A stretch of DNA of 35,352 bases, taken from assembly GCA_002708715.1 (NCBI GenBank), contig PAPB01000016.1, forward strand, positions 4,712 to 40,063, in the 5' to 3' direction. Source of the DNA: Fidelibacterota bacterium. Its GTDB lineage: Bacteria; Fidelibacterota; Marinisomatia; Marinisomatales; UBA1611. The position numbers and the translations under genes were made by a program. Below are positions 16,501 to 25,847 of the stretch, piece by piece; positions within the stretch are counted from its first letter, which is position 1; every line of letters begins with the position of its first letter. The notes under the pieces were generated by a model, which had not been told where the DNA came from, made no database searches, and was given only the letters and a program-made list of their open reading frames with translations.

Positions 16501-19227
16501 GTGGGTTTATTAGAAAAAAAACAAAATCGATTTTTTATTATTGACGGTTACGCAATACTATATAGAGCTCATTTTGCCTTAATTCGGAATCCATTAATTA
16601 CCTCATATGGTTTAGACACTAGTGCTTTATTTGGTTTTGTAAATCAAATACTAAAATTAATACGAAAAGAAAGTCCAAATTATTTAGTTTGTGCTTTTGA
16701 TTCCAAAGGTAAAAATTTTAGACATAAAATCTATAAAGACTATAAAGCTAATCGTCCTGAGATGCCTGAGGAACTTCAAAAACAGTTACCTCATTTATGG
16801 GAAATATTAGACAATCTAAATATTCCTATTATAAAAAAGTCTGGGGTGGAGGCCGATGATATAATTGGGACATTGGTACTGGAAGCTGAAAAAAATGGAT
16901 TAGTTAGTTATATAGTCAGTGGTGATAAGGATTTTATGCAATTAATTAATGAAAAAATATTTTTATATGCACCTGGTACTCGCAAATCACCTGCCCCAAT
17001 TATTTATGATGCTTCAAAAGTTGAAGAAAAATGGGGAGTCCCTCCTAATAAAATTATTGATTTATTAGGATTGATGGGTGATAGTTCTGATAATGTCCCA
17101 GGCGTTGCGGGAGTTGGTGAGAAAACTGCTGTGAAATTAATTAAAGAATATGGATCTCTTGATGGTGCTCTTGAAAATGTAAACCAAGTAAAAAACAAGC
17201 GTGCTCAAAATGGATTAAGAGAAGGTGTCGAAAATGCATTATTAAGTAAGAAATTAGTCACAATCCTAACTGATGTTGACTTACCTTCTGGAGTAAATGA
17301 CTATAAAAAGAAAGATTTTAATTTACAATCATGTAAAAAGAAATTTATTGAATTAGAATTCCATGCTTTTTTAAATCAAATCAATAGTTGGAATCATTCA
17401 GCAGATTTATATAAAAATGCTAAACAAGAGAAAGAATATAAAATAATTTTAAATAATCATGATCTAGATCAATTGGTTAATGAGCTATATCAAGCTAATC
17501 TTATCTCATTTGATTTGGAGACCACTAGTGTTATACCATTAGAAGCTGAAATAGTTGGACTTAGTTTTTCTTTAAAAGATAACCAAGGATATTATATACC
17601 GATAAGATATCCAGAAAAAGAAAAAAATAATTTTGGAGATGACGATTTAAAGATTGTTTTAAATAAATTGAGTGGTGTCTTACAAGAAAATTCAAAATTA
17701 AAAACTGGTCAAAATATTAAATATGATGCTTTAATTTTAAAAAAATACGGCATTGAGATGAAAGGCATTTATTTTGATACTATGTTAGCTGCACACTTAA
17801 TAAACCCTATCGCTAAATCTATATCTTTAGAGGCCTTAAGCGTAGAATATCTTAATTATGAGATGATACCTATTACAGACTTAATTGGTAAAGGAAGGGA
17901 TCAGATTACTATAGATAAAGCTCCTCTGAAAAAGGTTGCATATTATGCAGCAGAAGATGCAGATATTGCTTTTCAGCTAACAAATATTTTGAAAGTCAAA
18001 TTAGAGAAAAATGGTTTGATTGAATATTTTTCAGAAATAGAAATGCCATTATTATCCGTGCTAATGCATATGGAATATTTAGGGACTTTCGTTGATTCAG
18101 AATTATTGATTTCAATGTCTGATGAGGTAAGCAAAAAATTAAAATTAATTACTTCATCAATACATACTACTGTAGGAGAAGATTTCAATATTAATTCAAC
18201 TCAACAATTAGCCAAAATTTTATTTGATGACTTTGGTTTACCAAAAATAAAAAATCGCAGTACAGCTGAGAATGTTTTAATAGAATTACAGAAACACCAT
18301 CAGTTACCACAACTTATCTTAGAATATAGAAAATACTTTAAATTAAAAAATACTTACCTAGACTCTTTAATAAATTTGATTTCAAAACCATCAGGAAGAA
18401 TTCATTCTACTTTTCACCAAACAATTGCAGCGACTGGTCGATTATCTAGTACAAATCCAAATTTTCAAAATATTCCTATTAGAAGAGAAGAAGGTAAGGA
18501 AATAAGAAAAGCATTCCGAGCAGAGAAAAAGGGTTGGAACATATTTTCATTTGATTATTCACAAATAGAATTAAGGCTGATGGCTCATTTCAGTCAAGAT
18601 AAAGGCTTGATTGATGCATTTAATAATAATGAAGATATTCATACGAAAACTGCTGCTAAGGTTTTCAATATTTCAGTAGATGCAGTGATGCCAGATATGA
18701 GACGTACTGCAAAAATTGTTAATTTTGGTATAATGTATGGAGCAGGACCCTTTCGTATGAGCCAAGAGCTAGGTATCCCAAGAGCTGATGCGCAAGCATT
18801 TATTGATACATATTTTGAACAATATCCTGGTATTAAAAATTATATTACTACTACTGTTGATAAGGCCAAAAAAGATAAATATGTAGAAACTATTTTAGGC
18901 CGTAAAAGACCAGTTTGGGATGCTAATTCTAATAATGGGCTTAAAAGAAAAGCTGCTGAAAGAATGGCGATTAATATGCCTATTCAAGGTTCTGCAGCTG
19001 AAATGATTAAAATTGCAATGATCAATATTTATGATGAAATGCAAAGGCTTTCATTGCAATCAAAGTTAATTCTACAAATACATGACGAATTACTATTTGA
19101 ATATCCATTGGAAGAACAAGATATCCTTCTAAAATTAGTAATTGATAAAATGGAAAATGCGATGAAATTATCTGTGCCCGTAGTAGTAGATTATGGTTTA
19201 GGATATTCCTGGTTAGAAGCACATTAG
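16501..19227 (+). CDS. polA: DNA polymerase I
   Basis: This 908-residue enzyme does gap repair and Okazaki fragment maturation. There are three domains. The 5' nuclease spans about 1-290 (IIDGYAILYRAHFA, GVEADDIIGT, LMGDSSDNVPGV). The 3'-5' exonuclease spans about 320-510, with its acidic residues kept (D338 and E340 in FDLETTS, QNIKYD, YAAEDAD), so proofreading is probably active, unlike in Taq. In the polymerase domain, motif A FDYSQIELR includes D685, motif B is RRTAKIVNFGIMYG, and motif C HDE is at 861-863. The start is GTG at 16501, directly before the nuclease domain. The ABC transporter gene follows eight bases after the stop. Confidence 0.97.
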   Translation: MGLLEKKQNRFFIIDGYAILYRAHFALIRNPLITSYGLDTSALFGFVNQILKLIRKESPNYLVCAFDSKGKNFRHKIYKDYKANRPEMPEELQKQLPHLWEILDNLNIPIIKKSGVEADDIIGTLVLEAEKNGLVSYIVSGDKDFMQLINEKIFLYAPGTRKSPAPIIYDASKVEEKWGVPPNKIIDLLGLMGDSSDNVPGVAGVGEKTAVKLIKEYGSLDGALENVNQVKNKRAQNGLREGVENALLSKKLVTILTDVDLPSGVNDYKKKDFNLQSCKKKFIELEFHAFLNQINSWNHSADLYKNAKQEKEYKIILNNHDLDQLVNELYQANLISFDLETTSVIPLEAEIVGLSFSLKDNQGYYIPIRYPEKEKNNFGDDDLKIVLNKLSGVLQENSKLKTGQNIKYDALILKKYGIEMKGIYFDTMLAAHLINPIAKSISLEALSVEYLNYEMIPITDLIGKGRDQITIDKAPLKKVAYYAAEDADIAFQLTNILKVKLEKNGLIEYFSEIEMPLLSVLMHMEYLGTFVDSELLISMSDEVSKKLKLITSSIHTTVGEDFNINSTQQLAKILFDDFGLPKIKNRSTAENVLIELQKHHQLPQLILEYRKYFKLKNTYLDSLINLISKPSGRIHSTFHQTIAATGRLSSTNPNFQNIPIRREEGKEIRKAFRAEKKGWNIFSFDYSQIELRLMAHFSQDKGLIDAFNNNEDIHTKTAAKVFNISVDAVMPDMRRTAKIVNFGIMYGAGPFRMSQELGIPRADAQAFIDTYFEQYPGIKNYITTTVDKAKKDKYVETILGRKRPVWDANSNNGLKRKAAERMAINMPIQGSAAEMIKIAMINIYDEMQRLSLQSKLILQIHDELLFEYPLEEQDILLKLVIDKMENAMKLSVPVVVDYGLGYSWLEAH

Positions 19228-19235
19228 AGGAGAAT

Positions 19236-20162
19236 ATGGAAGCTAGTATTACATTAAAAAAAGTTGGAAAATTAATTGATAATAAAACTATTCTTGCAGG
19301 GTTAACATTTGGTGTTGAGCGAGGAAGTTTAGTCGCTATTGTTGGTGTTAATGATTCTGGAAAATCAATTCTTTTAAAGCTTTTATCTGGATATGAAAAT
19401 CCTGACTATGGTCAAGTATTTATTCATGGATTAGATATAAAAAAGAGAAGGACTGAAACAAGGGCGCTTATTGGTTATGTACCCTATGAAAATGATTTAG
19501 ATCCATGGCTAACTATTGAACAAAATATTCGTTTTAATGCTAATTTATATTCAGTTTCTAATAAATTATGTGACGAACGAATAAAAGAATATTGTGATGC
19601 CTTACACTTAAATCCTTATTTAAATCAATATTCATTAAAAGTCTCTGGAGGTATACAGAAGAAAGCAATGTTAGTAAGAGGTTTGATACATAACCCTGAT
19701 GTATTAATCCTTGATGAGCCTACTGGGTATATGGATGCTGAATCAATTAGATTAACATGGGATTTAATAAAAAAAATTAAAGGTGAAAAATCAGTTATTT
19801 ATGTTAGTAATTCATTGCCAGAGATCGAAAATGCACATGATAGAATTCTTGTATTTGATGAAGGAAGAATTCTTATGGATGGTCATTTAGATAACCTCTT
19901 GAAGAGTACTATGGATTATCATCAATTCCAGATTGAATTTAAATCTTTAGATGATGAATTATATAAATTATTAAAAAATATTCCTACTGTTGTATCTCCA
20001 AATAGATTGGATAACACTTTTCACTTTTATGGGAGAACTAGAACCGTATTTTTTGATGTAATCAAAGCAGCATCTAACCAATTGATGATCGATCTTAATG
20101 TTAAAAAACTAGGATTGAGAGACTTATTAGATTCTGAATTTGCAGGAAGAGGATTAGAATGA
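19236..20162 (+). CDS. ABC transporter ATP-binding protein
   Basis: This is the cytoplasmic ATPase of an ABC-2 type exporter. Walker A is GVNDSGKS (37-44), where the usual glycine at the fourth position is Asp. The signature is VSGGIQKKA from residue 136 (V instead of L), and Walker B is LILDEPTG with D160 and E161. About 90 extra residues follow the nucleotide-binding domain, common in ABC-2 ATPases. GAGGAG precedes the ATG. Its stop overlaps the permease start by four bases, so the two form a transporter. The substrate is unknown; related pairs handle drugs, lipids or polysaccharide. Confidence 0.9.
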   Translation: MEASITLKKVGKLIDNKTILAGLTFGVERGSLVAIVGVNDSGKSILLKLLSGYENPDYGQVFIHGLDIKKRRTETRALIGYVPYENDLDPWLTIEQNIRFNANLYSVSNKLCDERIKEYCDALHLNPYLNQYSLKVSGGIQKKAMLVRGLIHNPDVLILDEPTGYMDAESIRLTWDLIKKIKGEKSVIYVSNSLPEIENAHDRILVFDEGRILMDGHLDNLLKSTMDYHQFQIEFKSLDDELYKLLKNIPTVVSPNRLDNTFHFYGRTRTVFFDVIKAASNQLMIDLNVKKLGLRDLLDSEFAGRGLE

Positions 20163-20908
20163 TAAATGCATTCTTAAAAAGACGATTATGGTTGTGGAAA
20201 AATAAATTAGTACCTAGTATTTTTTTATTTTTTTTTATGCCTGTTGTTTTATTTTTAATGGTTAGTGTACCATTAAAAAATATTATACAATATAGTATAT
20301 CTGGTATCGCTTATGATATTTGGGTATTTCCTGGATTAATTTTTATAGTAGGATCGATCGCTCTTTATCCTATCATTTATAGAGAATTTTTTGATTTAAG
20401 GGTACATAAAAAAGTTTTAATTAATATAGCACTTGCTCCATATAGCAAAAGTCAATTAGTCTATGGAAGTCTAGTGGTTGGTATAATTGAAGCTATAATT
20501 ATGACCCTTTTTGCTGGTTTTTTATATACCTATATAGTCTCTATTCATATGAATTTACTTCATATTGCATTTTTATTATTATGTTTAATTATTTATCTAT
20601 TTTTGATGGGTAATATATATATATTACTATCAATATCAATTGATGCTATCACAACGATGATATTAACATCATTCTTACTTTTTATATTTATAATATTTGG
20701 AAATGCTTTTCTTATTGAACTTCCTTTCTTTCCTCCTATGATTGAAACTTTATTAAAATTTAATCCGGTTTCATATCCATTTCGATGTTATCAAATATTT
20801 ATTTCTACGGGTGCTATTGATTGGTTTTCTTTTACGATACAAATATTTATAATATATATTTTGTTTTTATTAAATGGATTTCTACTAAAAACAAAATTAC
20901 GTCAGTAA
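20159..20908 (+). CDS. ABC-2 type transporter permease
   Basis: This is a 249-residue membrane protein with six hydrophobic helices, as in ABC-2/CcmB-like permeases. After a basic N-terminus (LKRRLWLWKNK) comes helix 1. The FPGLIFIVGSIALYPIIYREFFDLR block and the later PFFPPMIETLLKFNPVSYPFRCYQ segment are characteristic of ABC-2 export permeases. It pairs with the upstream ATPase by a four-base overlap. The sequence does not show what is transported. Confidence 0.85.
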   Translation: MINAFLKRRLWLWKNKLVPSIFLFFFMPVVLFLMVSVPLKNIIQYSISGIAYDIWVFPGLIFIVGSIALYPIIYREFFDLRVHKKVLINIALAPYSKSQLVYGSLVVGIIEAIIMTLFAGFLYTYIVSIHMNLLHIAFLLLCLIIYLFLMGNIYILLSISIDAITTMILTSFLLFIFIIFGNAFLIELPFFPPMIETLLKFNPVSYPFRCYQIFISTGAIDWFSFTIQIFIIYILFLLNGFLLKTKLRQ

Positions 20909-20925
20909 TTTTAATTTCTACCATT

Positions 20926-22029
20926 ATGATAGGCCCTAAAGCATATATTCACTCGGATAGATTAAGTAACAATATTTTAAAAATAAAAAACATTATTAGT
21001 GATAAAAATTTAATGTTAGTTGTTAAGGCGAATGGCTATGGTCATGGTGCATTAAATATAGTTAATAATATTTCCCATGATTCTAAAATTATATTTGGTA
21101 CTTTTTCAATAAATGAAGCCTTAGAACTTCGTAATAGTGGAATAAAAAATAATATATTCATTTTCTCAAAAATTCAAAAAAGCTGGATTCATTTAGCATT
21201 AGAAAATAATTTGTGGATAAATGCCACTGATATGGATGACTTAAAAATTTTAAATCAATTTTATAAAAAGAAAAATGCATGCCCCAATATTCATTTGAAA
21301 TTTGATACTGGGATGACCCGATTGGGATTTGATATGCAGGATTCTAATGAAGTTTTTGAATATATTCTTAAAAGACCTTTTTTACCAATTGAAGGACTCT
21401 ACTCCCATTTTTCTACTGCTGATGAAGGAGATTTATCTTATGTAGAGATACAGTTAAATAGATTTAAAAAAATATTAAAAAAAGGTATCGAGAAAGGAAT
21501 AAATTTTAAATATATCCATTGTTCGAATAGTGGAGCAGTATTGAATAAAATTAATTCTATGTTTAATACAGTGAGAATCGGAATGTTAGCTTATGGTGTC
21601 GCGCCTTCAGATGAAGTATCAATGAATATCAATATTGATCCTGTAATGAGTTTTTGTGCTCCAATTGTAAATTTGCGTAATGTACCTGCGAATACTCCTG
21701 TAAGCTATGGAGGAAAGTATATAACGAAAAAAAGTACAAATATCGGAGTAATTCAAGCTGGATTTGCTGATGGTTTTCCACGCCCTTGGTATGAAAAAGG
21801 ATATATATCATATCGAGGTCGTAATTATAAAATTGCTGGAAGAGTATGTATGGATCAGTTTATGGTAGATTTTGAAGATACAGAGCCCCATATAGGTGAA
21901 GAAGTACTTATTTTTGGAAAAAGAAGAAATGATTTTATACCTATTGAAACGATTTCTAAAGAAATTGATAGTACAACTTATGTATTATTAACAGCAATAC
22001 ATGGTAGGACTGAGTATGTTATTATTTAG
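20926..22029 (+). CDS. alr: Alanine racemase
   Basis: This PLP enzyme interconverts L- and D-alanine for peptidoglycan. The frame is open from 20821, but the true start is most likely ATG 20926 (MIGPKAYIHSDRL), 17 bases after the permease stop; an upstream start would add unrelated sequence and overlap the permease. That gives 367 residues, the usual length. The PLP lysine is K34 in VVKANGYGHGA, and the catalytic tyrosine is probably Y261 in VSYGGKY. FDTGMTRLGF, YSHFSTADE and GRVCMDQFMVD are further family blocks. It ends one base before the convergent rlmH stop. Confidence 0.95.
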   Translation: MIGPKAYIHSDRLSNNILKIKNIISDKNLMLVVKANGYGHGALNIVNNISHDSKIIFGTFSINEALELRNSGIKNNIFIFSKIQKSWIHLALENNLWINATDMDDLKILNQFYKKKNACPNIHLKFDTGMTRLGFDMQDSNEVFEYILKRPFLPIEGLYSHFSTADEGDLSYVEIQLNRFKKILKKGIEKGINFKYIHCSNSGAVLNKINSMFNTVRIGMLAYGVAPSDEVSMNINIDPVMSFCAPIVNLRNVPANTPVSYGGKYITKKSTNIGVIQAGFADGFPRPWYEKGYISYRGRNYKIAGRVCMDQFMVDFEDTEPHIGEEVLIFGKRRNDFIPIETISKEIDSTTYVLLTAIHGRTEYVII

Positions 22030-22030
22030 A

Positions 22031-22462
22031 TTAACATCTGTGGTATTTAGTTCCTTTCTTTATTGATATAGCTCGAAATATTTGTTCTGTCAGTACCAAA
22101 GTAGACATCTCATGTGGAAATGTCATTTTTGATAAGGATAAAATATAATCTGATTTATCAAAGACTGATTTTGGATGGCCATCAGGTCCACCAATCAAAA
22201 AAGCTATGTTTTGATTTTTATTAAAAATAAAATCTGAAAATATTTGCGACGTAATTAAATCACCCTTTTCAGATAAACAGACATTAAAAAATTTCTGTTT
22301 CTTGAGTCTATTAATTTGTTGTTCAATTTTTTTATGCTGGGAATCTTTGATATAGACTAACTCAATTTTAATATCTCTTGCAATCCATTTGAGATATTTT
22401 TGAATTCGGTCATTATATAATTTTTCTTTTAGCGTCCCAATTACTACAATTTTAATTTTCAT
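22031..22462 (-). CDS. rlmH: 23S rRNA pseudouridine1915 N3-methyltransferase RlmH
   Basis: This SPOUT methyltransferase acts on pseudouridine 1915 in helix 69 of 23S rRNA. The SAM-binding knot is visible: AFLIGGPDGHPKSV, then LSLSKMTFPHEM and the C-terminal LTEQIFRAISIKKGTKYHR. The frame is open to 22480, but Met7 (22462) gives the family opening MKIKIVVIGTLK and a 143-residue product, so that start is preferred. The C-terminus is YHRC. It is the last gene of a three-gene minus-strand group. Confidence 0.93.
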   Translation of the reverse strand: MKIKIVVIGTLKEKLYNDRIQKYLKWIARDIKIELVYIKDSQHKKIEQQINRLKKQKFFNVCLSEKGDLITSQIFSDFIFNKNQNIAFLIGGPDGHPKSVFDKSDYILSLSKMTFPHEMSTLVLTEQIFRAISIKKGTKYHRC

Positions 22463-22534
22463 CTTAACCAATAATATCAATTAAGATAATACATACGATT
22501 ACTTATTCTTCAATAAATACTGTAAATGTAAAGA

Positions 22535-22861
22535 TTATTTTGAAGGAGTAGCACGAACCCATGAACGCCGATTTTGAAAAGCTTCAATTTTTAGTTCTGC
22601 CCAGTCTTCTATGATTTCTTTTAATTGTTTTGATTCATCTGGGTGTTCAGACAAATTAGAATCAATTAAACTGAGTAATTGTTTTTTACGTTCTTGAACT
22701 TGACCATAGGTAGCAATCTCTTCATTTGAGATATTTTCTTTTTCTGCAGCTATTTGTTCTTTTTGTTTTTTAGCAGAAAGTCTTTTTTCTTGACTGTTAT
22801 TTATCATTGCATAGATTAAAACAGCTAAGATAATTACTAAAACAATTGTATTAATATCCAT
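22535..22861 (-). CDS. Membrane-anchored coiled-coil protein, unknown
   Basis: The 108 residues begin with a single transmembrane helix (TIVLVIILAVLIYAMI), followed by a lysine/glutamate-rich helix with coiled-coil character (KRLSAKKQKEQIAAEKE, GQVQERKKQLLSLI) and a basic end (NRRSWVRAT). A strong ribosome-binding site (GAAGGAG) precedes the ATG, which supports translation. I know no family. It lies 21 bases downstream of the anion transporter gene and 72 bases ahead of rlmH. Confidence 0.7.
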   Translation of the reverse strand: MDINTIVLVIILAVLIYAMINNSQEKRLSAKKQKEQIAAEKENISNEEIATYGQVQERKKQLLSLIDSNLSEHPDESKQLKEIIEDWAELKIEAFQNRRSWVRATPSK

Positions 22862-22882
22862 TCTAATTCTCCTTCAATTAAT

Positions 22883-24430
22883 TTATGGTTGTGCCCATTC
22901 AACAGGGATCCCGAGCGGACCAGTCCACCATAATATAATGATAAAAGACAGAGCAATTAATGCAGCCGGCCAACCTAATGTTGCCATACGGATGAAATCT
23001 TTACTTTGTAATTGACCACTTGCATATACTATAGAACTTGCTGGAGTTCCAATTACTAACCAATATGCCATAGAGGTAGATATCGCTAGTCCTACACCAA
23101 CTAAGAGAGGGTTAGTACCAGAACTTATAGCCATGTCTAATACCACGGGGCCTATAACAGCAACTGTTGCACCTGCGCTCATTAAATTTGTAAGAACTGC
23201 ACCGATTACGCACATTAAGATCACTAATCCAATTCCAGAATCTAGACCTAAAGGCGCCACCAAATTCATAATTTGATCAGCAAACCAACTAGATGCTCCT
23301 GTATTTTTAAAAACAATTCCTAGACTTATACATCCAGCATAAAGGACAATAACTCCCCAACTCACTTTATCTTCATAATCTTTCCAAGATGTTAATCCTG
23401 CAAGCATGTAAAGTACAGCACCAGAAATTGCTATCCCCCCAAGCCCAAGAGAGAATCCTAATATATCTTTTACTAGTGATTTATCAGTAATCCATAGAAA
23501 TACAACTAGTGCCATAATTCCAGCCACAAGTTTTTGTTGGTTCGTCATCGCACCATGTTTTTCTAAATCTTTTTTTAACAAACCTACTGCTTCACTTAAA
23601 TCATCAACCTCAGGTTTAAATAATAGAGGTAATAAAAATGCCATCACAATTGACATTACAATAGTATACATAAATCCCATTGACAACCAACCCATAAAAG
23701 AAATATCAATACCCATATTACCTAGAAAGCCAATCATAAGAGCATTACGAGCTCCTCCAGTAGGACTCATTGGGCCACCAATCATACAACCAACAGCTAT
23801 ACTTACCATTAGTAGAGTACCAAGTATAGGAGAAGGGGTTGATTTATTTGTTAATGTATATAGTGCTAGTGCTATAGGTACATACATTGCAGCAACAGCA
23901 TGCTCACCTACAAAGGCTGTTGGAATCGCTGTTCCTAATAATATTCCGACAACAATGGATCTTGTTTTAGTACCTGCAAGATTTACAACAAGCATTCCCA
24001 CTCGTTTATCTAAACCATATTTTACTAATGTAGCTCCAAGTGCAAGAGATCCTGCAATAAACCAAACAGCGTCATGTGCATAAGTTTTCGCTAATACTGA
24101 TGGAGATGTGATTCCAAAAAAGAGCTGTACGAGTCCTATTAATAAGGCAACAGCTGGCATAGGAACAGCCTCCGTTGCAAAAAAAACAACACAGGTAGCT
24201 AATAATGCCATAGTCAGTTTTATATGGATCGCGAGCTGATCACTATTTCCAACAAAATTTTGATGGCTATCACTAAGATTCGGAAAAATTTCTACGGCTT
24301 TATCAATCATAGACTGTGGAGTAGGAATTAAAAAGCCAATTAATAAGAAAATTATTACACCAATTCCAAGCCATTTGAAATCGGTCGTTTTGGCGAAACC
24401 GCCACTATTATTATTATTTGTATCACTCAT
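22883..24430 (-). CDS. DASS (SLC13-type) sodium/anion symporter
   Basis: This inner-membrane symporter is of the divalent anion:sodium family (dicarboxylates, citrate, sulfate or phosphate). It has about 12 hydrophobic helices. Family blocks include the AVPMPAVALLIGL region, the GGPMSPTGGARNALMIG segment (first sodium/substrate loop), NLMSAGATVAVIGP (second, equivalent loop) and TPASSIVYASGQL. The frame is open up to 24544, but that start would overlap the divergent gene. ATG at 24430 (MSDTNNNN) gives 515 residues and a 106-base divergent promoter region, so I chose it. The substrate is unresolved. Confidence 0.88.
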   Translation of the reverse strand: MSDTNNNNSGGFAKTTDFKWLGIGVIIFLLIGFLIPTPQSMIDKAVEIFPNLSDSHQNFVGNSDQLAIHIKLTMALLATCVVFFATEAVPMPAVALLIGLVQLFFGITSPSVLAKTYAHDAVWFIAGSLALGATLVKYGLDKRVGMLVVNLAGTKTRSIVVGILLGTAIPTAFVGEHAVAAMYVPIALALYTLTNKSTPSPILGTLLMVSIAVGCMIGGPMSPTGGARNALMIGFLGNMGIDISFMGWLSMGFMYTIVMSIVMAFLLPLLFKPEVDDLSEAVGLLKKDLEKHGAMTNQQKLVAGIMALVVFLWITDKSLVKDILGFSLGLGGIAISGAVLYMLAGLTSWKDYEDKVSWGVIVLYAGCISLGIVFKNTGASSWFADQIMNLVAPLGLDSGIGLVILMCVIGAVLTNLMSAGATVAVIGPVVLDMAISSGTNPLLVGVGLAISTSMAYWLVIGTPASSIVYASGQLQSKDFIRMATLGWPAALIALSFIIILWWTGPLGIPVEWAQP

Positions 24431-24536
24431 AAGTATGTAGAATGTGGCGAATATTACATTTAAAATCAATAGTATGAATTTGTATAGACTTTCTTTTTTT
24501 AATTTTATTTTCTTTCGGCTAAGTTTGTAAATAGCT

Positions 24537-25847
24537 ATGAGCATAACCCGATTATTATTAGCAATATTTTTTATTGGAACTATACATCTATATGCTAGTG
24601 ATTCAACTTATCATGATTATAAATATTCAAAAATAATCGACATCCCCGATCTTTCATTTCTTGAGAAAATTTATTCTGGTTTAGATATTTTAGAGCAGAT
24701 GGATTTCAAACCATTAAAAAAGAAATCTATAGCAATATTAACGAATCAATCAGCTGTCAATAGAAATGGTAAGCATTTATTAGATATTTTAAAAATGTTC
24801 CCTGATATTAAAGTATCATTTCTTTTATCGATGGAACATGGTATCTGGAGTATAGATGATAATCGATCTAAAATGATTGGACGTGATGGAGTTGAGCCTA
24901 TACATAATGCGCAGATTATTGATCTCTTTAAAACTTATTTGTATCCACCTCATTGGGTAATGAATAATATTGATTTAATATTAGTTGATTTTCAAGATAC
25001 AGGTAGTCGTTATTCAACTTATTTGGCAACTCTTTCAAAAGTTTTTGAATCAGCATCAGATCACAAAGTTCCTATATATCTTATTGATAGACCAAATCCG
25101 ATTCGAGGTGATGTGTTAGGTGGGCCAATACCTAGAGTTGAATTTCAATCTTTTGAATCATATCATTTATTTCCTATACGTCATGGTTTAACACTAGGTG
25201 AAATGGCTATTATTATTAATGAAATGGGGTGGACTAAAGATTTGAAAAGAGTGCAATTAAATATAGTGCCTATGTCAAATTGGAAACGTGAGATGTGGTT
25301 CGAAGAAACCAATTTATCCTGGCGTAATCCTGCACCATATTTGATAAATTCCTTAAATTTACTATCTTATACAGGAATGGACTTATTTAGAGGTGCTAAT
25401 CTAAATATTGGTTTTGGTACAGAATTACCTTATATGGTTGTTGGCGCACCATGGCTTTCAACTCCTTTCTTAATTGATAAACTTAATGAACAAAACTTGC
25501 CAGGTGTTCAATTTAAAGAAATAGAATATCGTCCGAGAGGATCTTTATATTATAATAAAATCCCAAAATATGATAATCAAAAATGTAGTGGTATTAAATT
25601 AATTATAACTGATAAAAATATTTTCAAACCTATTGCCACAGCAACTACAATGCTAATGTTAATACAGCAACTCCATCCTAGACAATTCCAATGGGAAGGT
25701 AATGATTATATTGATAAACTATTTGGATCAAATGAATTAAGAATATTATCAGCGCAGAAAAAATCTCCGGATCATTTGCCTGCTTTATGGTTAAAGGATA
25801 TTTATCAATTTAATGAGTTTAGAAAACCATTTCTCATTTATAAATGA
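24537..25847 (+). CDS. NamZ-like exo-beta-N-acetylmuramidase (DUF1343, GH171)
   Basis: This is an exported enzyme expected to release MurNAc from the non-reducing ends of peptidoglycan fragments. It has a signal peptide (MSITRLLLAIFFIGTIHLYA). The DUF1343/NamZ blocks then appear in order: YSGLDILEQ, IAILTNQSAVNRNG, an EHG block at residues 100-102 (usually SPEHG, here SMEHG), DFQDTGSRYSTYLATL (151-166), DRPNPIRGD (184-192) and PIRHGLTLGEMA. Its 436 residues fit the family. Some characterised members are periplasmic recycling enzymes. Its stop overlaps the next gene by four bases, and a transporter follows that, suggesting a cell-wall fragment unit. Confidence 0.88.
   Translation: MSITRLLLAIFFIGTIHLYASDSTYHDYKYSKIIDIPDLSFLEKIYSGLDILEQMDFKPLKKKSIAILTNQSAVNRNGKHLLDILKMFPDIKVSFLLSMEHGIWSIDDNRSKMIGRDGVEPIHNAQIIDLFKTYLYPPHWVMNNIDLILVDFQDTGSRYSTYLATLSKVFESASDHKVPIYLIDRPNPIRGDVLGGPIPRVEFQSFESYHLFPIRHGLTLGEMAIIINEMGWTKDLKRVQLNIVPMSNWKREMWFEETNLSWRNPAPYLINSLNLLSYTGMDLFRGANLNIGFGTELPYMVVGAPWLSTPFLIDKLNEQNLPGVQFKEIEYRPRGSLYYNKIPKYDNQKCSGIKLIITDKNIFKPIATATTMLMLIQQLHPRQFQWEGNDYIDKLFGSNELRILSAQKKSPDHLPALWLKDIYQFNEFRKPFLIYK

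Noticed and set aside
20821-20925. Upstream extension of alanine racemase
   Set aside because: It would overlap the ABC permease by 88 bases and add residues unlike the family N-terminus; ATG 20926 matches the conserved opening.
24431-24544. Upstream extension of the DASS transporter by 38 residues
   Set aside because: It would overlap the divergent NamZ start and leave no promoter space; the MSDTNNNN start fits better.
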